From: Massilia sp. CF038
GTDB lineage: Bacteria; Pseudomonadota; Gammaproteobacteria; Burkholderiales; Burkholderiaceae_D
Direction: 5' to 3'
Length of the DNA stretch: 64,000 bases
NCBI RefSeq assembly: GCF_900129765.1
Contig: NZ_FQWU01000001.1
Span: 1,240,001 to 1,304,000 of the forward strand
In this document: positions 35,530 through 46,086 of the stretch, one piece after another
How positions within the stretch are numbered: the stretch's first letter is position 1
Layout of the letters: every line of letters starts with the position of its first letter
Position numbers and translations under genes: made by a program
Notes under the pieces: model-generated
The model's input: only the letters and a program-made list of their open reading frames with translations
What the model was told of the DNA's origin: nothing
Database searches by the model: none

Positions 35530-37665
35530 TTAACGGATGCGCATGCCCGGCTGCGCGCCTGGCCACGGTTCCAGCACGTACAGGCCTGGATTGGCTTTTT
35601 CGTCGGCAGCCGAGGCGCACAGCACCATGCCTTCGGACACGCCAAACTTCATCTTGCGCGGGGCCAGGTTGGCGACCAGCACGGTCAACTTGCCGATCAG
35701 CTGCTCTGGCTGGTAAGCCGACTTGATGCCCGAGAAAACATTGCGGTGGCGGCCTTCGCCCACGTCCAGGGTCAGGCGCAGCAGCTTGTCGGAACCGTCC
35801 ACCTGCTCGCAATTGACGATTTTGGCAATGCGCAGATCGATTTTGGTGAAGTCGTCGATCTTGATTTCGGGCGCCAACTCTTCGATGTCGCCCTTGGGCG
35901 GCGCGTCCAGGGCAGGGGCGGGCGCGGCGGCGGTTGGAGCGGCTGGGGCAGCGGCCACGACCGGCTTGTCGAACAAGTCTTCCACCATCTTGGCGTCGAC
36001 CCGGGTCATCAGGTGGCTGTAGGCGCCGATGGTGCGGCCCAGCATGGTTTCGTAGACGGCAGCACCCTTGGTGTCGCTCCACGAAATTTGCTCGTCGTGC
36101 AGGAATTCGCTGACGCGGCTGGCCACTTGCGGCAACACGGGTGACAACAGAATGGTGAGCTGGCGGAACAGAATCAATGCGGCGGTGCAGACATCATGCA
36201 GTTCGGCCGTCTTGGCTTCATCCTTGGCCAGGATCCATGGCTTGTTTTCATCAACGTACTGGTTGGTGATGTCGGCAATTTCCATGATTTCGCGCAGCGC
36301 CTTGCCGAATTCGCGATTTTCGAAGTTGGCGGCAATGCTGGCCTGGCGCTCGGCGCCATCCACGGTCAAGGCGCGGCTGATCCATTGCTGGGCGCTTGGC
36401 GACAGCGTGGTGGCCAGCTTGCCGTCGAACTTCTTGGCGATGAAGCCGGCGCAGCGGCTGGCGATGTTAACGTACTTGCCGATCAGGTCGCTGTTGACGC
36501 GCGCCACGAAGTCGTCGCCGTTGAAGTCCAGGTCTTCGACCTTCGAATTGAGCTTGAAGGCAATGTAATAGCGCAGCCACTCCGGATTCATTTTCAGATC
36601 CAGGTAGCGCAGCGGCGAAATACCCGTGCCGCGCGACTTCGACATTTTTTCGTTGTTGACCGTCAGGTGGCCATGCACATTGACCTTCAGTTTGTCGATG
36701 ATCGGGTGCTGGGCAAAATTCAGCATCGCCGGCCAGAACAGCAGGTGGAAGGACACAATATCCTTGCCGATGAAGTGCACTTGTTCGGTGGCCGGATCGT
36801 TCAGCAGGGCGTTGAAATCCATCCCTTTCTTGTCGCAATAATTCTTCAGGCTGGCCAGGTAGCCAACCGGCGCGTCCAGCCAGACATAGAAGAACTTGCC
36901 CGGCGCATCGGGAATCGGAATGCCGAAGTAGGGCGCGTCGCGCGAAATATCCCAGTCAGCCAGTTTTTCACCCGCTTCACCCAGCCATTCCGAGACCTTG
37001 TTGACCATTTCCGATTGCAGGCGGCCCGGCGTGTTCAGCCATTCCTTCAGGAAGGTGAAGCAGCGCGGGTCGGACAGGGCGAAGAAATACTGCTCGGACG
37101 GCTTCAGGATCGGCGTGGACCCGGTAAACACCGAGAATGGGTTCACCAGTTCGGTTGGCTGATAGGCCGCACCGCACACTTCGCAATTGTCGCCGTACTG
37201 GTCCTTGGCGCCGCATTTCGGGCACTCGCCCTTGATGTTGCGGTCCGCCAAAAACATGCCCTTGACCGGGTCGAAGAAGCGGTCGACCGTCTTGGTGACG
37301 ATCAGGCCCGTATCGCGCAGCTTGCGGTAAATGCCCTGCGACAGCTCGACGTTTTCCGGCGAATCGGTGGAGTACCAGTTGTCAAACGCAATATGGAAGC
37401 CGTCCAGGTATTGCTGGCGGCCAGCGGCGATCTTGGCCACGAATTCTTGCGGCGTGATGCCTTCCTTTTCGGCAGCGATCATGATCGGCGTGCCGTGGGT
37501 GTCGTCGGCGCACACAAAATGGACTTCACGCTGGCCACCGGCATCGCGCTGCATTCGCTGAAAACGTACCCAGATATCGGCCTGGATGTATTCCATCATG
37601 TGGCCGATGTGGAAGGCTGCGTTGGCGTAGGGCAGGGCGGTGGTGACGAACAGCTTGCGGGTCAT
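35530..37665 (-). CDS. metG: methionyl-tRNA synthetase
   Basis: Length 711 residues. HIGH motif in [11 protein letters not shown] (near 16) and KMSKSRGT (near 340). The zinc knuckle is [19 protein letters not shown] (near 144-162), the double-knuckle subtype. The C-terminal EMAP-like tRNA-binding domain (about 605-711) begins [17 protein letters not shown], preceded by an Ala/Pro linker. It charges tRNA-Met, including the initiator encoded at 55389. It is divergent from apbC. Confidence 0.97.
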   Translation of the reverse strand: MTRKLFVTTALPYANAAFHIGHMMEYIQADIWVRFQRMQRDAGGQREVHFVCADDTHGTPIMIAAEKEGITPQEFVAKIAAGRQQYLDGFHIAFDNWYSTDSPENVELSQGIYRKLRDTGLIVTKTVDRFFDPVKGMFLADRNIKGECPKCGAKDQYGDNCEVCGAAYQPTELVNPFSVFTGSTPILKPSEQYFFALSDPRCFTFLKEWLNTPGRLQSEMVNKVSEWLGEAGEKLADWDISRDAPYFGIPIPDAPGKFFYVWLDAPVGYLASLKNYCDKKGMDFNALLNDPATEQVHFIGKDIVSFHLLFWPAMLNFAQHPIIDKLKVNVHGHLTVNNEKMSKSRGTGISPLRYLDLKMNPEWLRYYIAFKLNSKVEDLDFNGDDFVARVNSDLIGKYVNIASRCAGFIAKKFDGKLATTLSPSAQQWISRALTVDGAERQASIAANFENREFGKALREIMEIADITNQYVDENKPWILAKDEAKTAELHDVCTAALILFRQLTILLSPVLPQVASRVSEFLHDEQISWSDTKGAAVYETMLGRTIGAYSHLMTRVDAKMVEDLFDKPVVAAAPAAPTAAAPAPALDAPPKGDIEELAPEIKIDDFTKIDLRIAKIVNCEQVDGSDKLLRLTLDVGEGRHRNVFSGIKSAYQPEQLIGKLTVLVANLAPRKMKFGVSEGMVLCASAADEKANPGLYVLEPWPGAQPGMRIR

Positions 37666-37827
37666 GGTTGCGCTTTTTGGTGAGTATTGGAAAAAGAGTA
37701 AAGCATTTTACCAGCGCTTGGGGCGCATGGGCACCGCCAGCGGGCAGGCAGGCCGCCGTTTTGACCTTTTGGCAAGGCTGGCCGGGGCGATTTGCGCTAA
37801 ACTTCGGGATCACATACGGAGATTTTC

Positions 37828-38916
37828 ATGCGCATCACAGTAGAAGACGTCAAAGCGGCACTAGCGGCAGTCATCGATCCGAATACCCAGAAAGACCTCG
37901 TTTCCACCCGTTCCATCAAGAATGTCAAAGTCGACGGCGACAACATCGCGCTCGACGTGGAACTGGGTTACCCGGCAAAAAGCCAGTTTGATCTGCTGCG
38001 CGCGGCCGTGGTGGCCAAACTGCAAACACTGCCTGGCGCCGGCACCATCACGGTCAATGTGACCTCGAACATCATTTCCCACACGGTGCAGCGCGGCTTG
38101 AAGATCATGCCGAACGTGAAGAACATCATTGCAGTGGCGTCCGGCAAGGGCGGCGTTGGCAAGTCGACCACGGCAGTGAACCTGGCGCTGGCCCTGGCTG
38201 CCGAGGGCGCCAGCGTGGGCGTGCTGGACGCCGATATTTACGGGCCGTCCCAGCCGATGATGCTTGGTATCAGCGGGCGCCCGGAAACCACCGACGGCAA
38301 AACCATGGAACCGATGGAAAACCACGGCCTGCAAGTGTCGTCGATCGGTTTCATGATCGATCCGGACGAGCCCATGGTCTGGCGCGGCCCCATGGTCACC
38401 CAGGCGCTGCAGCAATTGCTGGAGCAAACCAACTGGCGCGACCTGGATTACCTGATTGTCGATATGCCGCCTGGCACCGGCGACATTCAGCTGACCTTGT
38501 CGCAAAAAGTGCCTGTGACCGGCGCCGTGATCGTGACCACCCCGCAAGACATTGCCTTGCTGGACGCGCGCAAGGGCCTGAAAATGTTTGAGAAGGTCGG
38601 CATTCCTATCCTGGGCGTGGTGGAAAACATGAGCACCCACATCTGCTCGAACTGCGGCCACACCGAAGCCATCTTCGGCCACGGCGGCGGCGCCAAAATG
38701 TGCGCCGACTTTGGTGTTGATTTCCTGGGTGCCTTGCCATTGACCATGGCGATTCGCGAACAGACCGATTCCGGCAAGCCAACCGTGGTTGCCGAACCCG
38801 ATGGCGCCGTGGCTCAGATCTACAAAGAAATTGCGCGCAAAGTGGCGATCAAGATCGCCGACAAGGCCAAGGACATGAGCAGCAAGTTCCCGACCATCGT
38901 GGTCAAAAACGATTAA
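37828..38916 (+). CDS. apbC: iron-sulfur cluster carrier ATPase ApbC/Mrp
   Basis: Length 362 residues. The N-terminal MIP18/DUF59 domain (about 1-90) is followed by a deviant P-loop ATPase with ASGKGGVGKSTTAVNLALAL near 107. The cluster-binding CxxC is in HICSNCGHTEA near 272. It carries and delivers Fe-S clusters as a dimer. Divergent from metG; a GC-rich hairpin follows its stop codon. Confidence 0.95.
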   Translation: MRITVEDVKAALAAVIDPNTQKDLVSTRSIKNVKVDGDNIALDVELGYPAKSQFDLLRAAVVAKLQTLPGAGTITVNVTSNIISHTVQRGLKIMPNVKNIIAVASGKGGVGKSTTAVNLALALAAEGASVGVLDADIYGPSQPMMLGISGRPETTDGKTMEPMENHGLQVSSIGFMIDPDEPMVWRGPMVTQALQQLLEQTNWRDLDYLIVDMPPGTGDIQLTLSQKVPVTGAVIVTTPQDIALLDARKGLKMFEKVGIPILGVVENMSTHICSNCGHTEAIFGHGGGAKMCADFGVDFLGALPLTMAIREQTDSGKPTVVAEPDGAVAQIYKEIARKVAIKIADKAKDMSSKFPTIVVKND

Positions 38917-38930
38917 ATTCCCGCCTCGCT

Positions 38931-38963
38931 TTGCCGGCCCATGGTGGCCGGCAATGTCTTTCT
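38931..38963 (+). terminator. probable terminator after apbC
   Basis: TTGCCGGCC, a 6-nt loop, GGCCGGCAA, then TGTCTTTCTT. The 9-bp perfect stem has an interrupted T-run, so termination may be partial. Confidence 0.55.
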
Positions 38964-39238
38964 TCCCGCCCGTGTTGAATGGTGCTGCCTTGTCAGGAAG
39001 CCCATAGGTACGGCATCTTCGTCAATGTTTGATGTCGAGTTCGCCAGCACCCTTGTGCATGTGGCAGCGCTTTGCACGCCCGTGTGTGGCGCCAATTGAA
39101 CACAGCACAAATATAGTGCCTGTTCACAAGTTAGTTTCCATGCGGCATGTGAAATACTGAATGCAAGAAAGTGACCGACGGAACTTTTTTGCTGAGCTGC
39201 AATCCAAGCTCATGTGAACACACTTGGGAAGAGACATC
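38964..39238. other. intergenic region upstream of the beta-helix gene
   Basis: Together with the terminator this makes a 322-bp gap. I see no convincing gene, RNA or strong sigma-70 promoter in it. It presumably contains the promoter of the gene at 39239. Confidence 0.4.
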
Positions 39239-40432
39239 ATGATGACATTGACACGCCGTACTGTATTCGCCACCGCTGCTGCCTTGCTGGGCGCTGCTCC
39301 CTTTGCTGGCGCCGCCACCTTGTCGGTGGGGCCAGGCATGACTTACGCCACGCCCTGCCGCGCCTTTGCTGCCGCCGCTGCCGGCGACACCGTGGAGATT
39401 GCCGCTGCCACATACACCGGTGACGTGTGCGGGATCTATGCGCACAATCTGACCATTCGCGGCATTAATGGCCGCCCAAAAATTAATGCCGGTGGTAAGA
39501 ATGCAATGGGCAAGGCAATCTGGGTTGTTGTCGGCAACAACATCACGATCGACAACGTGGAAATGTTTGGTGCCAAGGTGCCCGATTTGAACGGTGCCGC
39601 GCTGCGTCTGGAAGGCACGGGCTTCACGATGCGCAACAGCTTCTTGCACGATAACGAAAACGGCATTCTGTCGGGTGCGAACTTGAACAGCGATGTGCTG
39701 ATTGAAAACACCGAGTTCGGCCACAATGGTTACGGCACCGGCCAGACCCACAATCTGTACATCGGCAATGTGCGCACGCTGACTTTCCGCTACAACTTTT
39801 CGCACGATGCGGTGGTCGGGCACAACCTGAAGTCGCGCGCCCGCACCAACCATATTCTGTACAACCGTTTCTCGAGCCTGGCGCCGGGTCAGGTGGGCAC
39901 CACGGCTGCCGGTCAGCCCAGTTACGAGATCGATCTGCCAAATGCAGGCGAGTCTTACATCATCGGTAATGTGATTCAGCAGCCAGCAGCGCACCAGAAT
40001 CCGAGCATGGTGGCCTATGGGGAAGAGGGTGCCAGCAATCCCAGTCACAACCTGTACGTGGTCAATAATACCTTCCTGAACGACGATACCGTGCGCGGTA
40101 CCTTTGTGATGGTCGGCGGCAGCGTGACCAAGCCGATCCTGCTGCAAAATAATATTTTCTCGGGCACGGGTACGCTGAGCAACCAGGTCGCGGCCGTCGC
40201 CAAGACCAACTACCGCTCGATTGCGCCTGGCTTCGTCAACCGCGCCGCCTTCGACCTGCGTCCGACCGCCAATGCACTGGTGATCGATGCCGGTTCTGCG
40301 CCTGGTTTGTCAGCGACTGGCGTGGACATGGCGCCGTTGGCCGAGTACAAGCACATCGCGCTGGGGATGGCGCGCCCACTGTCGGGGCAGCTCGATATTG
40401 GTGCGTACGAGGGCGTGTCCAGCGCACCTTGA
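39239..40432 (+). CDS. secreted right-handed beta-helix protein
   Basis: A 397-residue exported protein. The N-terminus MMTLTRRTVFATAAALLGAA combines a twin-arginine-like TRRTVFA with a hydrophobic core and a PFAGAA cleavage region, so Tat export is possible. The mature part has short beta-helix coils rich in Asn/Gly (NNITIDNVEMFG, LYIGNVRTLTFRYNFSHDA, NLYVVNNTFLND) and ends QLDIGAYEG, a tail common to parallel beta-helix and pectate-lyase-like proteins. No catalytic residues can be assigned, so whether it is a polysaccharide lyase or a binding protein is unknown. It converges with the haloperoxidase-like gene across a terminator. Confidence 0.8.
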   Translation: MMTLTRRTVFATAAALLGAAPFAGAATLSVGPGMTYATPCRAFAAAAAGDTVEIAAATYTGDVCGIYAHNLTIRGINGRPKINAGGKNAMGKAIWVVVGNNITIDNVEMFGAKVPDLNGAALRLEGTGFTMRNSFLHDNENGILSGANLNSDVLIENTEFGHNGYGTGQTHNLYIGNVRTLTFRYNFSHDAVVGHNLKSRARTNHILYNRFSSLAPGQVGTTAAGQPSYEIDLPNAGESYIIGNVIQQPAAHQNPSMVAYGEEGASNPSHNLYVVNNTFLNDDTVRGTFVMVGGSVTKPILLQNNIFSGTGTLSNQVAAVAKTNYRSIAPGFVNRAAFDLRPTANALVIDAGSAPGLSATGVDMAPLAEYKHIALGMARPLSGQLDIGAYEGVSSAP

Positions 40433-40452
40433 TGTTGCTGCGTTGACCCGCG

Positions 40453-40486
40453 AAAAAGCCGCCTCGAAGTTTGAGGCGGCTTTTTT
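40453..40486. terminator. bidirectional intrinsic terminator
   Basis: AAAAAGCCGCCTC, 7-nt loop, GAGGCGGCTTTTTT: a 13-bp stem with T-runs readable from both strands. It separates the convergent beta-helix and haloperoxidase-like genes. Confidence 0.9.
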
Positions 40487-40505
40487 ATTCACGCTACGCT
40501 GCCGT

Positions 40506-42041
40506 TCAGGCCTGTCCTTTCCAGTAACGTTCGGCCAGCGCGAAGGCAGCGCCGCCGACCTGTTCGCCCAGTGCCCGTCCGGCCACGTCGGCATCGTGGA
40601 AATGAATGCCGCCGTACACGCGCGAGGTCCCCGCTTCGCAAGCGGCCAGGGTGAAGCTGGGCCAGGCCAGGGTCACGGTGCCGGTCGGCACGGTCGGCTC
40701 GATGCTGGACGAGGCAGCAGGGATGACCAGGCTGTGGTTGAAGGCATCGCTGCCGGTATAGCGCTTGAGCACTTCCGCTGCCGCTGCACTCAATGTGCTG
40801 TGGCCAGACACATAGTCGGGGAAAGGCAGGGTGGGGTTGCTGAGCGGCTGGTAGGGCATCCATTCCTGGCCCAGGATCTGGTTCAGGCCGGCAAGTGGCC
40901 CGCCCAGGCCATAGGCGCGAATGCGCTGGCCGCACAGCACCCATCGCACTGCACTAAGTGGCCTGGCTGAATCGTAGGAGCGCTTGGCGTCCCAGGCGGC
41001 AATGGCTGCATCGGACTGGGCATTGGTCAGGGCGAACAGTAGTTTGATGTCGCCGTCTTCGTTCAGATGGTCGCGCGTAGAAACGAATGCGGCAAAGTGC
41101 GACCAGGTGGCAGCCGGCGTTTCGCCGCTGATGCCGCTACGCCAGAAGTCCACCATGACCTTCTGTTCTTCGGTCAGGGCAGCCTGGATGTTGACGATAT
41201 CACGCGCCTGGTCGGTAAATGCGGAAGTGCCGAACTGGGCCGGTGGGGCTGGGCGGAACTGGGCCCCGCTGGTCAGCGCGAAGGGGCGCACCTGGCCCCA
41301 GAACGGCAGCAGGAAGGTCTGGGTGCGCAGCACACCGCCGGCATCCAGATATGTCAGCGGCTGCCAGTGGCCCGGATCAGGAATGTAGGCGCGCTCGGTG
41401 GCATGCGTCACCAGCAGGGCGGGATTGCGCGCCGCGTAGCCGCTGTAATCGGCAAACGGGACGCCGCCCGGCGTCAGCGTGCCCAGCTGGTTGGAGCCAT
41501 CGGTGTACGCGTAGTCCAGCAGCACGCGTGCCGTCAGGCCGCCTATCCCTTCCGGCGTGAGCGGGTCGAGCGAGGCGCGCGCCGGGTTGTAGGCCAGCAG
41601 CGCCATGTGGGCGTCGAAGGCAGCTCGCTGCGTTGGAAATTGATCAAGCAGCACGGCATAGGCGGCGTAGCTGACGGCACGCAGCTGGTTTGCTGCCGTG
41701 CGTTCTTGCGCCGGGCGGCGCAATTGCGCGGCGTGGCGTGTGCTCAGTGCAATGGCGTCATAGGCGGCCCAGGCGTTATACATGGCCGTATGCAAGATGG
41801 CCAGCGTGCGCGCTGCCAGCGGTGCCGAATTGCGCGCCGCCGTCAATGCAGCCAGCGCGACCGTGTTCCAGCCGAAGGCAACTTTGCTGCGGGTCGGTTC
41901 CGGTGGTGTTGGCGGGGTGGGTGGCGGTGGCGGATTGGGGCCAGGGCGCGGCCGGTAGTGGCCACCGCTACCGCCACAGGCAGTCAGGGCGGCGCCCAGT
42001 GCGGCGCCCGATCCAAGCTTGATGAAATTTCGGCGTTCCAT
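40506..42041 (-). CDS. vanadium-dependent haloperoxidase-like (PAP2) lipoprotein
   Basis: A 511-residue exported protein. It begins MERRNFIKLGSGAALGAALT and continues ACGGSGG, a lipobox (LTAC) behind an RR-containing n-region. A proline-rich linker (PNPPPPPTPPTPPEP) follows. The PAP2/vanadate pocket motifs are KRSYDSARP (KX6RP), YVSGHSTLSAAAAEV, and SRVYGGIHFHDAD carrying the vanadate-binding His. Family members are bromo- or chloroperoxidases or acid phosphatases; the activity here cannot be told from sequence. A longer frame to 42119 has no added family match. Confidence 0.85.
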   Translation of the reverse strand: MERRNFIKLGSGAALGAALTACGGSGGHYRPRPGPNPPPPPTPPTPPEPTRSKVAFGWNTVALAALTAARNSAPLAARTLAILHTAMYNAWAAYDAIALSTRHAAQLRRPAQERTAANQLRAVSYAAYAVLLDQFPTQRAAFDAHMALLAYNPARASLDPLTPEGIGGLTARVLLDYAYTDGSNQLGTLTPGGVPFADYSGYAARNPALLVTHATERAYIPDPGHWQPLTYLDAGGVLRTQTFLLPFWGQVRPFALTSGAQFRPAPPAQFGTSAFTDQARDIVNIQAALTEEQKVMVDFWRSGISGETPAATWSHFAAFVSTRDHLNEDGDIKLLFALTNAQSDAAIAAWDAKRSYDSARPLSAVRWVLCGQRIRAYGLGGPLAGLNQILGQEWMPYQPLSNPTLPFPDYVSGHSTLSAAAAEVLKRYTGSDAFNHSLVIPAASSSIEPTVPTGTVTLAWPSFTLAACEAGTSRVYGGIHFHDADVAGRALGEQVGGAAFALAERYWKGQA

Positions 42042-42322
42042 GTCATTCTCGATATAGAAGTACTTCCTGCCGGGAAGCTGTCGGATGCCGATACGCATCG
42101 CACGCTCGGCACGGGTCAAGATGCAAAACTCCGAGATTCAGTATCGGGAAGGCGGAACGCGTCAGTGTTGAGGCGGCTCACGGCCATTGACGTTGTTGGG
42201 AACTTTGTGCTGGTGCTGAGAACGGCAGGCAAGAAGGTCCGCTCGCGCAGCAATGCCGGCCGGGCCGCCCGGCACGGCGGCGAGGCTGTAAAATAGATCT
42301 CTTTTTCACCACGAACATCGCC

Positions 42323-43717
42323 ATGACCGACGTCCGCACCCGTTTTGCCCCGAGCCCGACCGGCTACCTTCACCTGGGTGGCGCTCGCACCGCCCTTTAC
42401 AGCTGGGCGTATGCCCGCCATTTCGGCGGCACCTTTGTCTTGCGCATCGAAGATACCGACCTGGAACGTTCCACCCCGGAAGCGGTGCAAGCCATTATTG
42501 AGGGCATGCAGTGGTTGGGTCTGTCGCATGACGAAGGCCCGTTCTACCAGATGCAGCGCATGGACCGTTACCGCGAAGTCGTGGCGCAGATGCTCGCTGC
42601 CGGCACCGCTTATCTGTGCTACTCCTCCAAGGAAGAAGTGCAAGCCATGCGTGATCGCTTTACCGAACTGGGCGAAAAGCCGCGCTACGATGGCACCTGG
42701 CGTCCGGAGCCGGGCAAGACCTTGCCGCCAGTGCCAGCCGATCGCACACCCGTGGTGCGCTTCAAGAATCCCCAGGACGGCGACGTCACTTGGGACGATG
42801 TGGTCAAGGGCACCATCACCATTGCCAACCGCGAGCTGGACGACCTGATCATTGCTCGCCCGGACGGCACCCCGACCTACAACTTCTGCGTGGCCGTTGA
42901 CGACTGGGACATGCGCATTACCCACGTGCTGCGCGGCGATGACCACGTGAACAACACGCCACGCCAGATTAATATCCTGCGTGCCATTGGCGCGCCACTG
43001 CCGCAGTACGGCCACCTGCCCATGATCCTGGGCCCCGATGGCGCCAAACTGTCCAAGCGCACGCACGCAGCCAGCGTGATGGAGTTTTCCACCATGGGCT
43101 ATCTGCCGGAAACCATGCTCAACTACCTGGCGCGCCTGGGCTGGAGCCACGGCAATGAAGAAGTGTTTTCGATGGAGCAGTTCTGCGCCTGGTTCGATAC
43201 TGACCACCTGACCTCGTCGGCCGCGCAAATGAACATGGAAAAGCTGGCCTGGCTGAACAACCATTACATCAAGCTGGCCGACAACGCGCGTCTGGCCACG
43301 CTGGCCCAGCCCTTGATGGCCGCGCAGGGCGCCGACTTTGCCGGCGGCCCCGACCTGGCTGCCGCGTTGGGCCTGATGAAAGAGCGTGCCAACACGGTCA
43401 ACGAACTGGCGGACGCGGCCATGCTGTTCTTCCGCACGCCCCAGCCTGATCCGGCCCTGCTGGCGCAGCACCTGACCGATGCCGTCAAGCCGGCCCTGGC
43501 CCAGTTTGCCGAGCGCTGCGCCACGGTCGACATGAGCAAGGAAGCCCTGGGCGCCATGATCAAGGAAGTACTGGCAGCCCACGGCCTGAAAATGCCGCAA
43601 CTGGCCATGCCCTTGCGCCTGGTATTGACGGGGCAGTTGCAAACCCCGGCCATTGACGCTGTCATCGCCCTGTTGGGACGTGAGATGGTTTTGGCCCGGA
43701 TCCAAAAATTTCTATAA
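42323..43717 (+). CDS. gltX: glutamyl-tRNA synthetase
   Basis: Length 464 residues. Class I HIGH-type motif in [20 protein letters not shown] (near residue 8) and [10 protein letters not shown] (near 243). The catalytic domain is followed by an all-helical anticodon-binding C-terminus. It charges tRNA-Glu, two copies of which lie directly downstream (43891 and 44075), a suggestive association. The 64-bp gap to tRNA-Ala contains a separate sigma-70 promoter. Confidence 0.97.
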   Translation: MTDVRTRFAPSPTGYLHLGGARTALYSWAYARHFGGTFVLRIEDTDLERSTPEAVQAIIEGMQWLGLSHDEGPFYQMQRMDRYREVVAQMLAAGTAYLCYSSKEEVQAMRDRFTELGEKPRYDGTWRPEPGKTLPPVPADRTPVVRFKNPQDGDVTWDDVVKGTITIANRELDDLIIARPDGTPTYNFCVAVDDWDMRITHVLRGDDHVNNTPRQINILRAIGAPLPQYGHLPMILGPDGAKLSKRTHAASVMEFSTMGYLPETMLNYLARLGWSHGNEEVFSMEQFCAWFDTDHLTSSAAQMNMEKLAWLNNHYIKLADNARLATLAQPLMAAQGADFAGGPDLAAALGLMKERANTVNELADAAMLFFRTPQPDPALLAQHLTDAVKPALAQFAERCATVDMSKEALGAMIKEVLAAHGLKMPQLAMPLRLVLTGQLQTPAIDAVIALLGREMVLARIQKFL

Positions 43718-43735
43718 ATTTCTTTGATTAACCCT

Positions 43736-43763
43736 TTGCATATTCGGTGGACTCCGCTATAAT
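43736..43763 (+). promoter_or_regulatory. sigma-70 promoter of the tRNA-Ala/tRNA-Glu genes
   Basis: TTGCAT (43736-43741), a 16-nt spacer, then consensus TATAAT (43758-43763). The tRNA-Ala begins 18 bp after the -10 element. Confidence 0.75.
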
Positions 43764-43781
43764 TTTGCTTCTTCGCGGAAC

Positions 43782-43857
<76 letters not shown>

Positions 43858-43890
43858 ACTCGAAGAAGCAGTAACCGTAATCAGTACCGG

Positions 43891-43966
43891 GTCCCCATCG
43901 TCTAGAGGCCTAGGACATCACCCTTTCACGGTGAGTACGGGGGTTCGAATCCCCCTGGGGACGCCA
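43891..43966 (+). tRNA. tRNA-Glu (TTC), copy 1
   Basis: A 76-nt cloverleaf with encoded CCA. Acceptor GTCCCCA pairs with TGGGGAC. The anticodon loop CTTTCAC gives TTC. It lies 33 nt after tRNA-Ala and shares its promoter. A terminator follows at 44000. Confidence 0.97.
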
Positions 43967-43999
43967 AGAATTGGCAGTGGAAGTTTAGTACCGCTAAAC

Positions 44000-44022
44000 A
44001 CCCTGATACGTCAGGGTTTTTT
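44000..44022 (+). terminator. intrinsic terminator after tRNA-Glu copy 1
   Basis: ACCCTGA, loop TACG, TCAGGGT, then six further T. Confidence 0.85.
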
Positions 44023-44074
44023 ATTGGTGCAGCAGGTTAGGTCAGGATGTAGAATGCATCCAGGACAGATTACT

Positions 44075-44150
44075 GTCCCCATCGTCTAGAGGCCTAGGAC
44101 ATCACCCTTTCACGGTGAGTACGGGGGTTCGAATCCCCCTGGGGACGCCA
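44075..44150 (+). tRNA. tRNA-Glu (TTC), copy 2
   Basis: Identical over all 76 nt to copy 1, while the flanks are unrelated. It follows the terminator of copy 1 and has its own terminator. A weak -10-like TAGAAT at 44050-44055 is the only promoter hint, so it may depend on read-through or its own weak promoter. Confidence 0.97.
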
Positions 44151-44158
44151 GTTGGAAC

Positions 44159-44187
44159 AAAAAGCCGCTTTCGAGCGGCTTTTTGCA
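44159..44187 (+). terminator. intrinsic terminator after tRNA-Glu copy 2
   Basis: AAAAAGCCGCT, tetraloop TTCG, AGCGGCTTTTT. The A-run on the other side makes it usable for the convergent protease gene ending at 44197. Confidence 0.9.
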
Positions 44188-44196
44188 TTGTGGCGC

Positions 44197-46086
44197 CTAC
44201 CACGGCCGATAGGCAAAGCCTGGCGGCATGGCAAACATGCCGGGCAGGGCGAACGGCTGGGGCAGGGGAATGCCATAGCCTTGCTGCCCCGGCAGCATGG
44301 CGCCCAAATTGGCCGGCACCGTTTGCTGCTGCAGCCCGACCGCCAGCACGGCATCGGGCAAGCCCAGGCCCACCCGGCTCGGATCGGCCAGACTGACCCG
44401 GCGCGCACTCATGCGTATCAACTGGAACAAGCGTTCGACCCGGTCCGCGTTGCGCGCCTGGAATACGGTCTGGAATTCCGGATGGTGGGCCAGCACCAGC
44501 GCGGCCAGGCCGGTGATATGGGGCGCTGCCATCGAAGTGCCGTCCCAGGCCGCATAGTTATTTGGCGGCACCGAGGACGCGATGGCCACACCTGGCCCGC
44601 ACACTGCCACCTGCGGACCGTAGCAGCTGAAGCTGGCCGTAAAGTAGCCGCCCGCATCCACGTTTTGCGTCAGGGTCTGGGCATGGTAGCTGTCGGGCGG
44701 GAATTCATCGAGCTTGCCGATAGCCGCCACCGCCAGCACATTGGGCGATGAAGCCGGGTACTGCACCGGACCGCCCGAATTGCCGGCCGCGACAATACAG
44801 GCAATGCCGGCCCGGCGCGCACGCTGGATTTGCTGCTCCAGCGCTTCGGACACCTCGGCCCCGCCCAGGCTCAGGTTGACCACATCGATCTGGTGTTCAA
44901 TGCAGTATTCCAGTGCGTCGATCAGCTGGCTGACTTGCCCGCCCGGGAACAGCTTGCAGGCATGCAGCTCGGCGTCAGGCGCGAAGCCGCGAATACCGTA
45001 AGCCAGTTCGGCACCGCCAATGACGCCCGCGCAGTGCGAGCCGTGGCCGAGCGTGTCGTCGTTCCAGGTATCGGGCGAGGTTTTTTTATTGACGATATCG
45101 AAGCCGTTGTGCACGCGCCTGAGTTCCTCATGCGTGGTGGCGATGCCGGAATCGATGACCGCAATCTTGATGCCCTGGCCGCGGTAGGTGGCTGGCAACT
45201 GGTCCATGCGCATGGCCTTCTGGCCCCAGCCCACGGTCTTTTGCTGCGGGAAGCCGGCCAGCGAGGGCCAGTCGGCCAGGGCGCGCAGGGTCACCACGTT
45301 GGGCTCGTCGGGCGAGATGTCGGGGTCGCGCTGGTAGAAGCTCCAGTAGTCCGACTTGGGCTTGACATACAGACTACGTACCGAGCTTGCCGTTTCTCCG
45401 AACAACGACAAGGTGACCTGTCCGCTGGCATCGGTTGCCGCAGTCGCTGGCAGCATGCTGCCAAAGAGCGACACTTCGGCGTTCGCCACCGGCGCGCCAT
45501 CCTTGCTCACCACCTTGATAACGGCAGTCAGCGCGGGCCCGCTGCTGGGCGTGACGCTGGTGACAAAGCTGGGCTGCAGATGTGACGCGTCCATCAGGCC
45601 CAGGTGCTGATCGCGCTCGACCAGCAGACGGCCCTGGCCCTGCTGGTGCAGCACGCCTGCCTTTTGCTCGGTCATGCGGGCGACCAGTATTCCCTGGCTG
45701 CCGCCCATGCCATTAGCCAAAGCGCCCACCACATTTTTGGGGCCGACCGTATCGACGACGTCAATGTCGGGACTGTTGCGCAGCGCTTGTTCCACCGTGG
45801 ACAGCGACAGCGGCGACAAGCCCAGCGGCGCCAGCCCCTCGGGATGGCGCGGTGCGATCAGAAATTGTTTTTTGCGTTCGCCGATCTGCTTGCCGCCGGC
45901 CGCGGCAGTGCCGCTTTCGGGTGTCGCGGGGGACGCCGCTGGTGCGGCGGCGCGCGCTTCAGGAGCGGCAGCGCGTGCTTCAGCAGGCGCGCGGTTGGGA
46001 CCGCGCCGTTCACTGGCGCCATTTTCAGCGCCATCAGGATTGACATCGAGAGGACCGCCTGGTCCGCTATCGGGTGTTTTAGGCAT
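44197..46086 (-). CDS. subtilisin-family (S8) serine protease
   Basis: A 629-residue S8 protease with no visible signal peptide; residues 1-65 are Ala/Pro/Glu-rich. Residues about 70-168 form a prodomain-like region (IDVVDTVGP, LLVERDQHLGLMD). Residues about 180-270 look like an Ig or carboxypeptidase-regulatory-type insert. The catalytic domain spans about 300-580 with Asp312 (AVIDSGIATT), His348 (LGHGSHCAGV), Asn436 (VAAGNSGG) and Ser518 (WDGTSMAAP). The C-terminus is Pro/Gly/Met-rich. Its start overlaps the end of the 98-residue prodomain-like gene by 8 nt, and the glycine-zipper repeat protein heads the operon. Probable function: a self-processing endopeptidase acting on, or together with, the repeat protein. 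The export route is unclear. Confidence 0.88.
   Translation of the reverse strand: MPKTPDSGPGGPLDVNPDGAENGASERRGPNRAPAEARAAAPEARAAAPAASPATPESGTAAAGGKQIGERKKQFLIAPRHPEGLAPLGLSPLSLSTVEQALRNSPDIDVVDTVGPKNVVGALANGMGGSQGILVARMTEQKAGVLHQQGQGRLLVERDQHLGLMDASHLQPSFVTSVTPSSGPALTAVIKVVSKDGAPVANAEVSLFGSMLPATAATDASGQVTLSLFGETASSVRSLYVKPKSDYWSFYQRDPDISPDEPNVVTLRALADWPSLAGFPQQKTVGWGQKAMRMDQLPATYRGQGIKIAVIDSGIATTHEELRRVHNGFDIVNKKTSPDTWNDDTLGHGSHCAGVIGGAELAYGIRGFAPDAELHACKLFPGGQVSQLIDALEYCIEHQIDVVNLSLGGAEVSEALEQQIQRARRAGIACIVAAGNSGGPVQYPASSPNVLAVAAIGKLDEFPPDSYHAQTLTQNVDAGGYFTASFSCYGPQVAVCGPGVAIASSVPPNNYAAWDGTSMAAPHITGLAALVLAHHPEFQTVFQARNADRVERLFQLIRMSARRVSLADPSRVGLGLPDAVLAVGLQQQTVPANLGAMLPGQQGYGIPLPQPFALPGMFAMPPGFAYRPW

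Noticed and set aside
38913-39110. Small minus-strand open frame in the gap after apbC
   Set aside because: No ribosome-binding site or recognisable feature, and it overlaps the apbC terminator hairpin.
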